From the NCBI GenBank assembly GCA_021202895.1, contig JAJQCE010000016.1, positions 26,650-61,254 on the forward strand: a stretch of 34,605 bases of DNA, given 5' to 3'. This document shows positions 33,667-34,605 of the stretch, one piece after another. The notes under the pieces were generated by a model. It was given only the letters and a program-made list of their open reading frames with translations. It ran no database searches and was not told the DNA's origin. This DNA comes from Ruminococcus sp. Lineage in GTDB: Bacteria; Bacillota; Clostridia; Oscillospirales; Ruminococcaceae. A program made the position numbers and the translations under genes. How positions within the stretch are numbered: position 1 is the stretch's first letter; each line of letters begins with the position of its first letter.

Positions 33667-34492
33667 GCTTAGTGACGCTGACGCTGTGCTTATAGGCGCA
33701 GGCGCAGGGCTTTCCGCTTCGGCTGGATTTGACTATTCGGGAGAAAGGTTTGAAAAATATTTTTCGGATTTTATAGAAAAGTACAGATTTAAGGATATGT
33801 ACATCGGCGGCTTTTATCACTTTAAAACCAAAGAGGAGTTTTGGGCTTACTGGAGCAGATATATCTATATAAACCGCTACATGGACGCTCCAAAAAACAC
33901 CTATAGCCTGCTTAAGGAGATAGTTAAAGACAAGGACTATTTTGTGATTACAACAAATGTAGATCACTGTTTTCAGAAAGCAGGCTTTGATAAGCACAAG
34001 CTTTTCTACATGCAGGGCGATTATGGACTTTTTCAGTGCTCACAGCCGTGTCATGATAAAACCTATGACAATGAGGAGCAGATAGCGCAAATGCTTGAGC
34101 GTCAGCAGGATATGAAAATTCCAGGCGAGCTTTTGCCGAAATGTCCTGTTTGCGGCAAGGATATGACAATGAATTTGTGTTCAGACGGCAGCTTTGTAGA
34201 GGACGAGGGCTGGCACAAAGCGCAGGAGCGTTACGCTGATTTTCTGCGCAGGCACAAGGGGCTGGAAATGCTGTATTTAGAGATTGGAGTAGGAATGAAC
34301 ACACCGTCAATAATCAAGTATCCTTTGTGGAAAATGACTTATCAGAATGGAAATTCGTATTTTGTATCGATAAATTTCGGCGAAGCCTATGCGCCAAAGG
34401 AAATTGAAAAGCGTTCGCTTTGCATTAACTGCGATATTCACGAGACTTTGAACGAGGCTTTGAAGCAGAAAAATGGTGAAAAGTGCGACTAA
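33596..34492 (+). CDS. SirTM-class sirtuin, probable protein ADP-ribosyltransferase
   Basis: A 298-residue Sir2-fold protein. The NAD-binding start reads IGAGAGLSASAGFDYSGE (residues 33-50). TTNVDH is at 119-124. Where deacetylase sirtuins have the catalytic HG, this protein has Q140-G141 in FYMQGDYGLFQC, the hallmark of class M sirtuins, which transfer ADP-ribose instead of deacetylating. The zinc cysteines are likely C148, C152, C183 and C186. GVGMNTPSIIKYPLWKM is also typical. AGAGGTGAT lies seven bases before the ATG. The gene overlaps the macrodomain gene by 71 bases in a different frame. No GcvH-like or lipoate ligase gene is seen in the remaining 113 bases. Confidence 0.92.
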   Translation: MLLNRRTNQYTQSLSKNIEILCDKLSDADAVLIGAGAGLSASAGFDYSGERFEKYFSDFIEKYRFKDMYIGGFYHFKTKEEFWAYWSRYIYINRYMDAPKNTYSLLKEIVKDKDYFVITTNVDHCFQKAGFDKHKLFYMQGDYGLFQCSQPCHDKTYDNEEQIAQMLERQQDMKIPGELLPKCPVCGKDMTMNLCSDGSFVEDEGWHKAQERYADFLRRHKGLEMLYLEIGVGMNTPSIIKYPLWKMTYQNGNSYFVSINFGEAYAPKEIEKRSLCINCDIHETLNEALKQKNGEKCD

Positions 34493-34540
34493 TTTATCAT
34501 TTGACAAAAATAGATATTTACAGAATAACAAGGAATTTTT

Positions 34541-34605
34541 GTGCATAATCAAACGATTATGAAAGACCTGCAAATTCAAAATCAGCAAGCAGATAGCTCA
34601 CTCCG
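34541..34605 (+). CDS. Possible partial ORF at the window edge
   Basis: A GTG at 34541 with AAGGA six bases upstream opens a frame that runs past the window end. It begins MHNQTIMKDLQIQNQQADSS. An in-frame ATG is at 34559. Only about 21 codons are visible and no family is recognised. It would be co-directional with the sirtuin gene, 48 bases after its stop. Confidence 0.3.
   Translation, partial: MHNQTIMKDLQIQNQQADSSL

Noticed and set aside
34501-34530. TTGACA after the sirtuin gene as a promoter
   Set aside because: No acceptable -10 box lies 16-18 bp downstream, and it would sit too close to the GTG at 34541.

Overview
The window reads as a chromosomal segment of a low-to-moderate GC Gram-positive anaerobe of the class Clostridia, most likely a Ruminococcaceae/Oscillospiraceae-type gut or rumen bacterium. 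This rests on the Gram-positive PolC replicase, the PyrK/PyrD1B pair, a tRNA-Phe T-box in front of pheST, short HisG with HisZ, IreB, the non-mevalonate isoprenoid genes, strong AGGAGG-type ribosome binding sites and a series of sigma-A promoters (TTGACA/TATAAT-like, 17-bp spacers). Species cannot be named from the sequence. Nearly all of the window is housekeeping DNA on the plus strand.

Layout. 1-493: non-coding leader region with a 70-bp MITE-like palindrome and a consensus promoter. 494-3129: pyrK-pyrD-rnz (pyrimidine synthesis and tRNA 3' processing). 3187-4203, minus strand: a two-zinc-ribbon protein, a tRNA-like remnant and a small sigma-70 factor. 4518-6371: tgt and a HAD phosphatase. 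6372-6893: promoter, a multi-hairpin element and a T-box riboswitch (specifier TTC, Phe) controlling pheS-pheT (6894-10343). 10505-10759: ireB. 10984-12144: a secreted DacF-like protein whose three active-site motifs are all altered. 12288-14109: pgi and a small P-loop protein. 14215-14890: DUF177 protein and rpmF. 15052-18081: der-plsY-gpsA (ribosome assembly GTPase and phospholipid entry). 18372-29392: pyrH-frr-uppS-cdsA-dxr-rseP-ispG-polC, the familiar translation/envelope/isoprenoid cluster. 29541-32782: hisZ-hisG-hisD closed by a terminator. 32896-34492: a zinc-type macrodomain protein and a SirTM-class sirtuin, followed by a possible partial ORF at the window edge.

How the genes connect. 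The central cluster couples UMP supply, ribosome recycling, undecaprenyl and CDP-diacylglycerol synthesis, and two MEP-pathway steps (Dxr, IspG) that feed UppS. PlsY and GpsA supply the phosphatidic acid that CdsA uses.

The most notable system is the macrodomain/SirTM pair. It resembles the reversible protein ADP-ribosylation module described in Staphylococcus and Streptococcus, but no lipoylated GcvH-like target or LplA2-type ligase is visible beside it. Other points of interest are the apparently dead penicillin-binding-protein homologue, a family of hairpin repeats sitting just upstream of ribosome binding sites inside operons, and the multi-hairpin element lying between the pheST promoter and its T-box.
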